Assembly (NCBI RefSeq): GCF_004764705.1
Contig: NZ_SHLX01000030.1
Span: forward strand, 1-64,000
Source: Paenibacillus cymbidii
Lineage (GTDB): Bacteria > Bacillota > Bacilli > Paenibacillales > NBRC-103111
Direction: 5' to 3'
DNA: 64,000 nucleotides
Shown piece by piece: positions 10,074-18,774 of the stretch. The notes beneath the pieces are model-generated. The model searched no databases and had not been told where the DNA came from. It saw only the letters and a program-made list of their open reading frames with translations. The first letter of the stretch is position 1, and the number at the start of each line of letters is the position of its first letter. Both the position numbers and the translations under genes were made by a program.

Positions 10074-10109
10074 GGACAGAGTAGCGGCCTCCGGGCCGCT
10101 GCCCTGTCC
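10074..10109 (-). terminator. Hairpin between binding-protein and permease genes of locus 1
   Basis: GGACAG...CAGCGGCC and GGCCGCT...CTGTCC pair into a long stem in the 56-bp gap between the binding protein and LplB. The following tail is only weakly T-rich. It probably acts as a leaky terminator or RNA-stabilising stem that lets the binding protein be made in excess over the permeases. Confidence 0.6.
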
Positions 10110-10124
10110 CGAATCCACTTGCTA

Positions 10125-11741
10125 TTATCTCTTCTTCAGGCGCTCATAAGCAGCATTGTAATTGGCCGTCACTTTATCGATGCCGAAATCCTGAATTTTT
10201 TTCACATACGAATCGAACTTATCCAGCGATTCCACGCCCATCATAAATTTCAGGTTCATTTCTTTCGTATACGTATCGACATCCGTCATGATTTTCGTAT
10301 TCACCGCCTGCTCCTCGCTGGTAAAGGTCAATCCCGGAGGCAGTACCATCGATGTATCGGATTGTTTGGCCCACAGATCGAACCCTTGCTGCTGGATCGG
10401 CAGCTTGTATTGCATCCGGTTCATCCGGTCGTCGATCCGTTCCTTGAGCACATTCGGCGTGTACAGGTAACCCATCTTGGCTATTTCCTTGGTGTATGCC
10501 TCGGTAAACTCGGGCGATCCGTTCACCATTTTGTACGATTCGCCTTCGATGCCCCAATTCGTCAGCAGCTTGCCTTCGTCCGAATACAGGTAGTCGAAAA
10601 ATTTGATCGTTTCCTTCGGATACTTGTTTTTGGTCGTGATGTACTTCGTATTCGCCATGAGCACGCCCCAGCCGGAGTCTACCCGGATGTGGAGTTTCTG
10701 GCCTTTGGTTAACGTAGGCTGCGGCGCAACGACAAACTCGAAGTCTTTTGGCAATTCAGGTTGAATTACGCCGTACCAGTACAAGTGCATCGGCGCTGCA
10801 GCAACTTTCCCGGTTTTCACCAGCGGGAGAACCTTGTCGGTATAGCCGTCCGTCGCAAAATCTTTCTGAATCAATCCCTCTTTATACCATTTATTAACCG
10901 TTTCCAAATACGTCTTGTAATTCGGTTGGATATTGGAGAAAGCAATCTTATCGCCGTTCAGGTACCACCCTTTGTTCGGAATGTCATAGGCGCTGGCGAT
11001 GAAGTAAGAGGTTTCGCTCATATCCGACCAGCCCAGCGGCGATTGCAGGTCCGGGAACTTGGCCTTGAATGTCTTGAGCACGTTATACCATTCGTCGATC
11101 GTTTCCGGAACGGCCAGACCGGCCTTATCGAGCAAGTCCTTGCGGATCATCGGCCCGGCGTAAGCCATGCCCTGGCCCCGCTTCACGTCGTTATTGACAC
11201 GCGCTCCAAATCCGATAAACTGGCCTTCGTCATTCTTCATCAGCTTGCCGATATCCGGGTCGGCATTCAATATTTTCGTCAGATTGGGCGCATAGTCCTT
11301 AATGTAGTCTTTGGGGTCGATGATCAGTCCGTCTTTGACCGCCTGCGACGCTCCGCCCTTATAGCCGTCGAAGTAGCCCATTACCACATCCGGCAAATCG
11401 CGCGCCGCAACCATCACGTTAAACTGTTCCTTCTCATTCCCGGACGGCGGATGGATAAACTTCAGATTAACTCCCGTACGTTTCATCAACTCTTTGGCAA
11501 CCGGAGCTTCGGCAAGATTGTTGTAGTACGTCAGCTGCTGCGACTCTACAGGCATCCAGACGGTTAGCGTGATCGGTTCTTTGGGGGCAGACGACGCCGA
11601 TGCAGCGGTCGTTGATGCTGGCGATGAGCTTGGAGCGGTCGAAGAACCCGAAGAATTCGAAGAACTGCATCCGGCGACGGCAAGCGTGACAACCAACAGC
11701 GCGCTCGAAAGCATCCGCAGTCGATTCGTCCTGTTCTGCAT
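10125..11741 (-). CDS. Extracellular sugar-binding lipoprotein of locus 1
   Basis: The 538-residue protein begins with a lipoprotein signal peptide and the lipobox LAVAGC (Cys25), followed by a Ser/Ala-rich linker and an LplA-like solute-binding fold. Internal features such as TLTVWMPVESQ and the C-terminal FDSYVKKIQDFG are family-like. It would be anchored outside the membrane and deliver substrate to the LplB/YtcP channel. I use the ATG at 11741 because AGGGTGG lies upstream of it. The reading frame stays open to 12137, but that extension lacks a signal peptide start. It is the first gene of locus 1. Confidence 0.9.
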   Translation of the reverse strand: MQNRTNRLRMLSSALLVVTLAVAGCSSSNSSGSSTAPSSSPASTTAASASSAPKEPITLTVWMPVESQQLTYYNNLAEAPVAKELMKRTGVNLKFIHPPSGNEKEQFNVMVAARDLPDVVMGYFDGYKGGASQAVKDGLIIDPKDYIKDYAPNLTKILNADPDIGKLMKNDEGQFIGFGARVNNDVKRGQGMAYAGPMIRKDLLDKAGLAVPETIDEWYNVLKTFKAKFPDLQSPLGWSDMSETSYFIASAYDIPNKGWYLNGDKIAFSNIQPNYKTYLETVNKWYKEGLIQKDFATDGYTDKVLPLVKTGKVAAAPMHLYWYGVIQPELPKDFEFVVAPQPTLTKGQKLHIRVDSGWGVLMANTKYITTKNKYPKETIKFFDYLYSDEGKLLTNWGIEGESYKMVNGSPEFTEAYTKEIAKMGYLYTPNVLKERIDDRMNRMQYKLPIQQQGFDLWAKQSDTSMVLPPGLTFTSEEQAVNTKIMTDVDTYTKEMNLKFMMGVESLDKFDSYVKKIQDFGIDKVTANYNAAYERLKKR

Positions 11742-11770
11742 TTGTGTACCACCCTTTTTTAATAAAATTG

Positions 11771-11831
11771 GTGACGGGCGCCCGTCACGACCCCATTGTA
11801 CAAATGCGATTCGAAAATGTATACGTTTACT
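11771..11831 (-). promoter_or_regulatory. Promoter region of importer locus 1 with 18-bp palindrome and cre-like site
   Basis: Reading the minus strand, TATACA and TACAAT (complement of 11795-11800) are 17 nt apart and form a plausible SigA promoter. TGTATACGTTTACT at 11818-11831 overlaps the -35 and differs from the CcpA cre consensus at two positions. Downstream of the -10, GTGACGGGCGCCCGTCAC at 11771-11788 is a perfect palindrome in the leader and could be a repressor site or an RNA hairpin. Confidence 0.45.
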
Positions 11832-11988
11832 TTTTGCCGGTGCTTCATAAATTAATGTGGCTGCATGCGCTGCCCGCAACCGCAGGAATGCCGCCGTGAG
11901 GCGAGCTTTGCAAGCTCGGGCGGAGCTTTTCTTTTCCGGGTATCGATAGTATGCTAATGGAAGTGTTTTTAAAGGAGGCTGATTGCGG

Positions 11989-12762
11989 ATGAAGTCTTTT
12001 TTCATTCTTACCGATCTGGAGGGGCCGGCCGGTGTCGACAGCTTCAAGCAGACGCGTCCGGGCGACGGGGCGCCGGAGCGGATCGAAGCCGCGAAGAAGC
12101 TGCTGGCGCGCGAAGTGAACGCGTGCATCGAAGGCATTCGCAGCGTATATGCCGATGCCGTTATCGACGTCTGGGACGGGCATGGTCCGGGCGGGTTGAA
12201 CGCGGCGGATGTGATCGGCGGCCGATATTTGCGGGAAAATCAGCCCTACAAGCAGCTGGAAGGTTACGATGCGCTGCTATTCGTCGGCCAGCACGCGATG
12301 GCGGGGACGATCGACGCGCCGCTCAATCATACGTACTCCTCGCGGGCGATCGCCTACTACAGGCTGAACGGCGTGTTTATCGGCGAATTCGGCGCGCGGG
12401 CGCTGATCGCAGGCTTGCAGGGCGTGCCGACCGTATTTCTTGCCGGCGACGATAAAGCCGCGCTGGAGGCGCTCATGTTCGTACCGGAGATCGAAACGGC
12501 CGTCGTGAAGCGGGGCAAAGGAATCGAAGCAGCCGAACATTTGAGCGGCGAAGAAGCTTGCCGGGTCGTGCGCGAGGGTGCGGCCAGAGCCGTGCGGCGC
12601 ATGGGCGATATTGCGCCGTTCACGCGTTTTGCGGCACCGTTCGTACTGGAAATCGGTTATCTCGCCCCGCAGACGAACGGAAAACAGGGAGAAGGCATCG
12701 AATGGCTCAACGACCGGACGGTGCGAATAACCCGGGACGAAATTCGGGAGTTGCCCTTCTGA
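11989..12762 (+). CDS. dppA: M55-family D-aminopeptidase (DppA-like)
   Basis: The 257-residue product matches the DppA family of zinc D-aminopeptidases, which release D-amino acids from D-Ala peptides. Metal-binding positions are visible as the DLEG motif (Asp9, Glu11), DGHGPGG (His65) and GQHAMAG (His102). The NHTYSS segment and a later EFG segment are also typical. A strong AAAGGAGG site is present. The ATG at 11989 is 10 nt away and a TTG at 11983 is 4 nt away; family alignment favours ATG. It is a single gene, not next to the dppBCDE genes found in Bacillus, and it converges on the IclR gene across a hairpin array. Confidence 0.8.
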   Translation: MKSFFILTDLEGPAGVDSFKQTRPGDGAPERIEAAKKLLAREVNACIEGIRSVYADAVIDVWDGHGPGGLNAADVIGGRYLRENQPYKQLEGYDALLFVGQHAMAGTIDAPLNHTYSSRAIAYYRLNGVFIGEFGARALIAGLQGVPTVFLAGDDKAALEALMFVPEIETAVVKRGKGIEAAEHLSGEEACRVVREGAARAVRRMGDIAPFTRFAAPFVLEIGYLAPQTNGKQGEGIEWLNDRTVRITRDEIRELPF

Positions 12763-12777
12763 CCCTATTACGGAAAT

Positions 12778-12972
12778 AAAATAGGCCCTGCTTTATTGCC
12801 TATTTCGCCAAAAACGGGGTACCTCGCCAAAATAGCCAGTGAAGTCACTGGCTATTTTGGCTAAAGGGCCTGATTCGGGGTCCTGGCGGAGCAAATAGGC
12901 CATGTTTCCACTGGCTATTTCCGACGAGGCAGGCCAAATCGGGCAAATAAGCCATTTTTTATGGACTATTTT
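12778..12972. repeat. Intergenic hairpin array, copy A (four hairpins)
   Basis: Four short inverted repeats with AATAGG or AATAGCC arms lie at about 12778-12804, 12829-12857, 12892-12920 and 12944-12971. The second is almost a perfect palindrome centred on AGTGAAGTCACT. The array fills the gap between the converging dppA and iclR genes, where it could end transcription from both sides. Related arrays occur at 26983, 30569, 38467 and 49291. Confidence 0.85.
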
Positions 12973-12997
12973 GTTATCCGGCCGCATACGGAACTCA

Positions 12998-13741
12998 TCA
13001 GCGAATCATCTTGCCCATGCGCGCGGCGAAAGCGATAAGATGCGGCGCGTCCTCGCGCATCTTATCCGCGGTTAGCCGGTTCGAAGGGCCGGATATGGCG
13101 AGCGCCGCCACCAGCTTGTGCGAGCGGCTGAAAATCGGCGCCGCGATGGCGGCCGCGCCGGGCTCGCGCTCTTCAATGCTCATGGCGAAGCCGGTTTTGC
13201 GCGCTTCGGCCAACTTGCCGCGGTACGCCTGCGGGTCGAGCGACGCCGGCCAATCGCGCGCGGACAACAGGTCGCGCTCCACTTGGCGCGTCTCGAAGGC
13301 GACGAGCACCTTGCCCGATGCGCCGACATACAGCGGCATGCGCGCGCCGACCGGCGCAACGCGGCGAATCGCCTGCGTGCTTTCGACCGCCTGAATGCGC
13401 ACCCGCTCCAGCCCGTCGCGAATGTACAGACTGACCGTTTCGCCGATCGTATCGCGCAGCCGCTCCATCTCGGGCAGCAGCGCAACCGCCGGATCGTCGC
13501 TGTGCGACAGATGCGCGGACAGCTCCCAGATGCGCAGCCCGAGCTTATATTTATCCGTAGCCGAACTGCGAACGAGGAAGCCTCTGCCTTCGAGGGAAGC
13601 AAGCAGCCGATGCACCGTGCTCTTGTGCAGCCCCACGCGAGCGGAAATTTCCGTCAAACTCAGTTCGGCGCTGTCTGTGAAGCAGATGAGCACATCAAGC
13701 GCCCGTTCCACGGCACGCACCGTTAATTTGCCGTCATCCAT
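12998..13741 (-). CDS. IclR-family transcriptional regulator
   Basis: The 247-residue protein has an N-terminal winged helix-turn-helix (RAVERALDVLICF, then LTEISARVGLHKSTVHRLLASLEGRGFL) and a C-terminal IclR effector-binding domain. The domain includes GETVSLYIRDGLERVRIQAVES and the APVGARMPLY loop. IclR proteins are small-molecule-responsive regulators of catabolic genes. I use the ATG at 13741, with GCGGAG six bases upstream; a GTG at 13768 is in frame. Its target may be its own promoter or the converging dppA region. Confidence 0.85.
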   Translation of the reverse strand: MDDGKLTVRAVERALDVLICFTDSAELSLTEISARVGLHKSTVHRLLASLEGRGFLVRSSATDKYKLGLRIWELSAHLSHSDDPAVALLPEMERLRDTIGETVSLYIRDGLERVRIQAVESTQAIRRVAPVGARMPLYVGASGKVLVAFETRQVERDLLSARDWPASLDPQAYRGKLAEARKTGFAMSIEEREPGAAAIAAPIFSRSHKLVAALAISGPSNRLTADKMREDAPHLIAFAARMGKMIR

Positions 13742-13761
13742 CCGCGGCTCCGCCCCTTTTC

Positions 13762-13778
13762 GTTTCACCTCATGAAAC
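13762..13778. promoter_or_regulatory. Dyad in the iclR leader, candidate autoregulatory site
   Basis: GTTTCA and TGAAAC flank a 5-bp centre, giving a perfect dyad just upstream of the chosen iclR start. Reading the minus strand, a TATACT -10 lies shortly upstream of it. The size and position fit an IclR-family operator. Confidence 0.4.
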
Positions 13779-13884
13779 TCGGTTACACTTAGTATATATG
13801 ATTGGTGTCGCCGAGCACAACAAAAAGGAACAAGAGTGCCGATAGCACGTCGTTGTCCCGCAACTCGAGTATGGGGCGATGGCG

Positions 13885-13910
13885 AAATAAGCCATCTTTT
13901 TGTGGTTATT
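13885..13910. repeat. Single short hairpin of the AATAGCC family
   Basis: AATAAGCCA and TGGTTATT form one imperfect hairpin matching the fourth module of the long arrays. It lies in the 354-bp gene-free stretch upstream of iclR. Confidence 0.5.
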
Positions 13911-13954
13911 GATTAACGGTGCACCATCGGGAAAGTACAGAAAGCCGCATATAG

Positions 13955-14080
13955 TCGAAAAATCATACAGAATTCGCCGCACTCGCTCCCAACCCATCCA
14001 TTATGTTCGAAAAATCATATAGAATGCGCCGAATTCACTCCCGATCCATCGATTGTAATCGAAAATTCATAGTAAATACT
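13955..14080. repeat. Degenerate 52-bp direct repeats
   Basis: Units starting TCGAAAAATCAT begin at 13955, 14007 and 14059, a period of 52 bp, the third being short and more diverged. They lie just beyond the 3' end of the truncated Rpn-like gene. I see no ORF or hairpin that explains them. Confidence 0.65.
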
Positions 14081-14095
14081 CTGCAACTTCACTGT

Positions 14096-14467
14096 TCATG
14101 GTTGCCGCTCCGCGTCCAAACGGTCGATTTGTTCCAGCGTCAATCCGGTCATCTCCGCCACGAAACCTCGTTTCATCCCGCTCTTCAGCAGCTTGGAGGC
14201 AGTTTCCGTTTTGCTCTTCGTTTCGCCAAGCAGGATCCCTTCCTCCCTGCCTTCTTCTCGTCCTTCCTCCCGGCTTCCCGCCATCGACGAATTCCAGTCC
14301 CGGATGGCCTTCTCCCGCGCTTCCGCCAATTCGATTGCCAGCGGATCGCCGCTCAGTTGCTCCAGCTTCGCTTCCGTCTTTTCGATCATGCTATCCATCG
14401 CCGTCAGCTCCTTCAACTCGTCTTCGCCCAGCTTGCCAGTATAAACATCCTTGGAGAATCGCCACAA
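14096..14467 (-). pseudogene. C-terminal remnant of an Rpn-family nuclease/putative transposase
   Basis: The 123-residue reading frame matches the C-terminal tail of Rpn (PD-(D/E)XK) proteins. It has an acidic helical part, then repeated REEGREEG, then a short helical motif KSGMKRGFVAEMTGLTLEQIDRL. The nuclease domain that should precede it, roughly 200 residues, is absent. The frame runs straight into the 3' end of the next regulator gene. No ribosome site supports the apparent start. I read it as a 5'-truncated relic left by recombination. Confidence 0.6.
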
Positions 14468-14482
14468 TCGGCTTGTAATCGA

Positions 14483-16717
14483 TCAACCGCTCTCCGGCGT
14501 CAGCAGCTGCTCCGGCGCAAGGGTCGCGGATTTGCGGTACTGCATCGGCGTCACGCCGTACTTCTCCTTGAATTTGCGGCAAAAGTATTGAATGTTGTGG
14601 TAGCCGACGGCCGTCGTGATGTCCGTGACCGTAAGCGTGCTGCCGCGCAGCAGCTCCGCCGCCTTGTCGACCCGCGCGTTCGTCAAATAAGTCGAAAACG
14701 ACACGTGAAGTATTTCGCCAAACAATGAAGAGATGTAGGAAGGCGACAAGTACGCCCGTTCGGCCAAGGAGTCCAGCGAGATGTCCTCCTCCAGATGCGT
14801 GTCGATATACGCTTTCAAATCGTGGATAATCGCATAATGCGGATTTTCCGAGCTGACGCGCAGGCGGTCCATAATCGCCGTATTGATGTGGCGCAGCCAG
14901 TCGAGCGTTTCCGCCAGCGTACTTTTTTTAAATTCGCTGAACAAGTCGGTGCTGGATATGACCGCTTCATGCAGGTCGAGCTCGATAATCGTATGCGAAA
15001 GCCGGGTGATCAGCTGCATGATTTCGAATTCGACCACTTCGATCTGCAGGTCCTCGCGGCCAAGCTCGCGGGAAAAATCGGCAAGAAACGTTTCGACCAA
15101 CTCCGCATCCGCGGCGCGCAGCGCGTTCTGATAGCCGTCGTAGGCAAATTTCTTGCCGAAGCCGCGCCGCGAATCGATTTGATCGTAGCCGATGGTGACG
15201 TTCATGCCATAGAGAAAGGTGTATTTGAGCGCATGAAGCGCCTGTTTGTAGGACAAGTGAACGTCTTCCTCTGCAAACGCCGGACGGCCAAAACCGCAGC
15301 TGAACCCGGCCTCCTCCGGCCGGGCCGTCCGCAGCCGCTCGATAAACGCACGCACCGCCGCCCCCGGCGCCTTGTTGTCCTCGCCCGGCAAGTAGAACAA
15401 GATGACGATTTCATCGGCGTTCATGCAAACAAGCTCGCTGCGCACCGCTTGCGATGCCGCCTGATGCCGCCGCTTGAACGCTTCCGCGCCGCCGTCGGTC
15501 CGAACGACGGCAACGATGCAGCAGGAATCGGCGGGAAGCAGCCGCCCGTCCGCCAGCGCCTCGACGTTCCCGTGAATCGCATGATGAACCAGACTGACGC
15601 GCGTTTGCTCGTTCAGCCTTCTGTCCAGCGAATGCAGCACGTTGTCGATGATGGCGTATTCGTTGCGCGTATGCGGCGCGATATTGTCCGCATGCTGCTT
15701 GCGGATGTAGGAGACGATTTTTTTCACCGGCATGTAGAAGCGCTGCGACAGGAAATAGGAACAAAGCACGCCGAGAACCAGCAGCAGGATGCAGCCATTG
15801 ATAATGTCGTCCTTGAACTTGTTCGCCGAAAGGAAATACGATTGCATCGGACGGACGATGACGTAGGACCAATCCAACTGCGACAAGGAGGCGGGGGAGT
15901 GCGAAACGACCTCCCTGACCCCGTCCTCCGTTCGTACCCGGAAGCTGGGCTGGCGCTGCCCGCTCTCCTGCCGCAACGAACTTAGCTGGCTGTTGTCCGC
16001 GGCAGCGGTGCTGAACAACAGCTCGCCGTCCGGGGCAAACACATACGCTTTCTCGAGCTGCGGGGCCAGCATCGTCTGCAGCACATTTTCCAGATACGCC
16101 ACGTCGACGTCGATGTACATATACCCTTTGACAGCGTCCCCTTCGGCCATGAATGGAAGCGTATACACATAGGTCAACACGCGGCTGTCCGCATATTCGG
16201 TGCCGTTATCCGCCTGCACGTTGCGGCGCAGCCACGTCATCTTCGGAACTTCGGCAAGCCGGGACACGAATTCGCTGTCGGGCGAACGGTCCGTCGATTC
16301 GTAGAAATAGTTGGCGTCGACGACAATGCGGTCTTTGAGATAATAAAACGTAATATTTTTCGTCCCGGGGGTGGCGTAAGCGGCGACCTTCAGGCTGCTG
16401 TTCAGCTCCGGAATCAAATAACCGTTGTCGCGGTAATGATTGTCAAGCAGAAACATCGTTTCCTTGGCGCTGTCCGGATTGATCGTCGCCATCAATTTGT
16501 TCGTCTCCACGAATCGCGGCAGAAAGGTGCGCTCCGTGTAGTCGCGGATCGTGTCCAGGCTGATTTTGCTGCTTTGCGACACTTCCTCCACCATCATGTT
16601 GTTCGCGCGCGTGTAGAGCAAGCCGCCGAACAAGCCGATGATCAGAACAGCCAGAATCAGGTAGGAGAAAACAAGGCGAACCCAGAATCGACTCGTATAT
16701 TTCGATACAATCCCCAT
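14483..16717 (-). CDS. Membrane-anchored AraC-family sensor-regulator of locus 2
   Basis: The 744-residue protein has a membrane helix at about residues 13-35, a Cache-like extracytoplasmic domain and a second helix near 295-315 (IINGCILLLVLGVLCSYF). A cytoplasmic region follows, then a C-terminal AraC double helix-turn-helix (DISLDSLAERAYLSPSYISSLF and TVTDITTAVGYHNIQYFCRKFKEKYG). It is the last gene of importer locus 2, about 80 bp after YtcP. Its 3' end abuts the Rpn remnant, so a rearrangement happened right behind it. It probably controls locus 2. Confidence 0.85.
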   Translation of the reverse strand: MGIVSKYTSRFWVRLVFSYLILAVLIIGLFGGLLYTRANNMMVEEVSQSSKISLDTIRDYTERTFLPRFVETNKLMATINPDSAKETMFLLDNHYRDNGYLIPELNSSLKVAAYATPGTKNITFYYLKDRIVVDANYFYESTDRSPDSEFVSRLAEVPKMTWLRRNVQADNGTEYADSRVLTYVYTLPFMAEGDAVKGYMYIDVDVAYLENVLQTMLAPQLEKAYVFAPDGELLFSTAAADNSQLSSLRQESGQRQPSFRVRTEDGVREVVSHSPASLSQLDWSYVIVRPMQSYFLSANKFKDDIINGCILLLVLGVLCSYFLSQRFYMPVKKIVSYIRKQHADNIAPHTRNEYAIIDNVLHSLDRRLNEQTRVSLVHHAIHGNVEALADGRLLPADSCCIVAVVRTDGGAEAFKRRHQAASQAVRSELVCMNADEIVILFYLPGEDNKAPGAAVRAFIERLRTARPEEAGFSCGFGRPAFAEEDVHLSYKQALHALKYTFLYGMNVTIGYDQIDSRRGFGKKFAYDGYQNALRAADAELVETFLADFSRELGREDLQIEVVEFEIMQLITRLSHTIIELDLHEAVISSTDLFSEFKKSTLAETLDWLRHINTAIMDRLRVSSENPHYAIIHDLKAYIDTHLEEDISLDSLAERAYLSPSYISSLFGEILHVSFSTYLTNARVDKAAELLRGSTLTVTDITTAVGYHNIQYFCRKFKEKYGVTPMQYRKSATLAPEQLLTPESG

Positions 16718-16798
16718 CGTTATCCCCCCTGCGAATGCCGCTCTCTTTCTATATTGTAGTGTACTTTCTTCCGTACGGCCAACCCCGGTTAATTCCTG

Positions 16799-17683
16799 TT
16801 ATCCTTTCAACGAACCGACCATCAGCCCCTTGGCAAAATATTTCTGCAGGAACGGATACACCAGCACGATCGGAATCGTCGCAATCATCAGCACGGCGGC
16901 CTTGACCGTTTCGGCGGTCATTTTCGCTCCTCCGGTCGCTTGCAGCATAATGCTCTGCATTTCCTGGTCCTGGTTCTCGATAATCAGCTTGCGCAAGTAA
17001 AGCTGAAGCACCATCTTCTTGTGATCGCTGATGTAGATCAGCGCGTCGAACCAGGCGTTCCAATGGGCGACCGCCGTCCAGAGCGCCACCGTCGCCAGAA
17101 TCGGCTTCGACATCGGCATGACCAGCGAGAACAGGATACGGATATCGTTCGCGCCATCCAGCTTCGCCGACTCCTCGAGCTCGACCGGCAGGCTCATGAA
17201 AAAGTTGCGCAGAATCATCATCGAAAAGGTATTGAACAGCGTGGGCACCACCAGCACCCATCTGGAATCCATCAGACCGAGCGCTTTGATCAGCAAGTAC
17301 GACGGAATCAGACCGCCGCTGAAAAACATCGTGAGCACGATAACCATCGTAAAAAAATACCGGCCCGGCAAATGCTTCTTCGACAGCGCATAGGCGCCGA
17401 AGCTCATCAGCACGATCGACAGCGACGTGCCGATGACAGTGCGGAAGACCGAATTGCCCATCGCCAGCCAAATATCTCCCGCGGCAAACGCATTCTCATA
17501 CGCGTCCCAGGAAATGGCGCGCGGGTACAAGTGCAGCCCGATGCGCAGCGACTCCTTGTAGGTGCTCATCGAGATGGAAAGCACATGCAGGAACGGGTAC
17601 AGCATCAATACGCACATTGCAACGATCAGGGCCATGGCGAACCATTGAAACAGTTTCTCCCCGTAGGACATCCGACTGAGCAT
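16799..17683 (-). CDS. Carbohydrate ABC importer permease, YtcP/LplC type, locus 2
   Basis: A 294-residue inner-membrane permease with six predicted helices, the ATPase-docking loop around EESAKLDGANDIRILF and the C-terminal signature KYFAKGLMVGSLKG. It pairs with the LplB protein, whose gene ends 4 bp upstream of this start. Confidence 0.9.
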   Translation of the reverse strand: MLSRMSYGEKLFQWFAMALIVAMCVLMLYPFLHVLSISMSTYKESLRIGLHLYPRAISWDAYENAFAAGDIWLAMGNSVFRTVIGTSLSIVLMSFGAYALSKKHLPGRYFFTMVIVLTMFFSGGLIPSYLLIKALGLMDSRWVLVVPTLFNTFSMMILRNFFMSLPVELEESAKLDGANDIRILFSLVMPMSKPILATVALWTAVAHWNAWFDALIYISDHKKMVLQLYLRKLIIENQDQEMQSIMLQATGGAKMTAETVKAAVLMIATIPIVLVYPFLQKYFAKGLMVGSLKG

Positions 17684-17687
17684 AAGG

Positions 17688-18605
17688 TTACACCAATCCT
17701 TCCTGGCCGGCCTTTTTCACCGCGTAGTTGGTCAGCAGAATCAGCAGGAACGCAATCACGTTCTTGAACAGGCCGACCGTCGTGGCGAAGCTGTACTGGA
17801 ACGAGGTCAAGCCGGTGCGATAAACGAAGGTGTCGATAATGTCGGCAACCGCGTATACCGCCGGGTTGTACAGGTTGAATATTTGGTCGAAGCCGCCGTC
17901 CATAATGCCGCCGATGCGCAAAATGAACATGATCGAAACGACGGGCAGAAGCGACGGCAACGTGATATGCAGCATCATCTTCCAGCGGCTGGCGCCGTCC
18001 AGCACCGCGGCTTCGTACAAGTCGGGATCGATGCCGGCAAGCGCGGCCAAATAAATGATCGTGCCCCAGCCGATTTCCTTCCAGATGCTCGACACGACCA
18101 GCGTAAACCGGAACCAATGTTTATCCCCGAGAAAATAAATCGGATCGATGCCGAACCAACTCAGCACCTCGTTCACCGCTCCCGAGGAAGGCGACAGCAC
18201 GGCGCTCAGCAAGCCCGCCATCACGACCCAGGAGAAAAAATGCGGCAAATACGAAATCGTTTGCGCCACTTTCATGAACAGCTTGGCTCTCAATTCGTTG
18301 AACAGCAGCGCCAGCACAATCGGCGCCGGAAAGCCGAACACGATATGATAGAAGCTGATAATCAGCGTGTTTTTGACCGCCGGGACGAACCCGCTGTACG
18401 GGTCCCACAGCAGTTCGAAATTGCGCAGCCCGATCCAGGGACTGCCCGTAATGCCGAGCAGCGGCTTAAAATCCTTGAACGAAATGATGATGCCGTACAT
18501 CGGAATATAAGCGAACACTACATACCAAACGAGCACGGGAAGCAGCAAAAGCAGCAAATATTTGTTTTTGGTATAGCGCTTCCAAAAGCGGGAATCAGCC
18601 TGCAC
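17688..18605 (-). CDS. Carbohydrate ABC importer permease, LplB type, locus 2
   Basis: A 305-residue LplB permease with the N-terminal helix, YVVFAYIPMYGI, the docking loop YEAAVLDGASRWKM and a final membrane segment NVIAFLLILLTNYAVKK. The start is GTG with an AAGGTGTGA site. A full intrinsic terminator separates it from the binding-protein gene, so it depends on read-through or on its own weak promoter. Confidence 0.9.
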   Translation of the reverse strand: MQADSRFWKRYTKNKYLLLLLLPVLVWYVVFAYIPMYGIIISFKDFKPLLGITGSPWIGLRNFELLWDPYSGFVPAVKNTLIISFYHIVFGFPAPIVLALLFNELRAKLFMKVAQTISYLPHFFSWVVMAGLLSAVLSPSSGAVNEVLSWFGIDPIYFLGDKHWFRFTLVVSSIWKEIGWGTIIYLAALAGIDPDLYEAAVLDGASRWKMMLHITLPSLLPVVSIMFILRIGGIMDGGFDQIFNLYNPAVYAVADIIDTFVYRTGLTSFQYSFATTVGLFKNVIAFLLILLTNYAVKKAGQEGLV

Positions 18606-18716
18606 TATGCGTCACACCTTTATCGTCGAGTAGCTTCATCTTATCCGCGCTGCGGCGCCCCCGCTACGATAACATCATTCACCCATGTGCATTATCTTTG
18701 AAAATCGGGTGCGGCG

Positions 18717-18762
18717 GCAAAAAAGAAGCAGCCGTAGACGCGGGTGGCGTCCGGCTGCTTCT
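18717..18762 (-). terminator. Intrinsic terminator between binding-protein and permease genes of locus 2
   Basis: AGAAGCAGCCG and CGGCTGCTTCT form a perfect 11-bp stem, followed on the minus strand by a run of T. It lies 12 bp after the binding-protein stop and before LplB. Partial termination here would give more binding protein than permease. Confidence 0.8.
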
Positions 18763-18774
18763 GGTCAAGTCGGA

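Noticed and set aside
11833-11900. A direct-repeat operator like those of loci 3 and 4 upstream of importer locus 1
   Set aside because: At the expected distance from the -10, I see no matching half-sites 21 bp apart.
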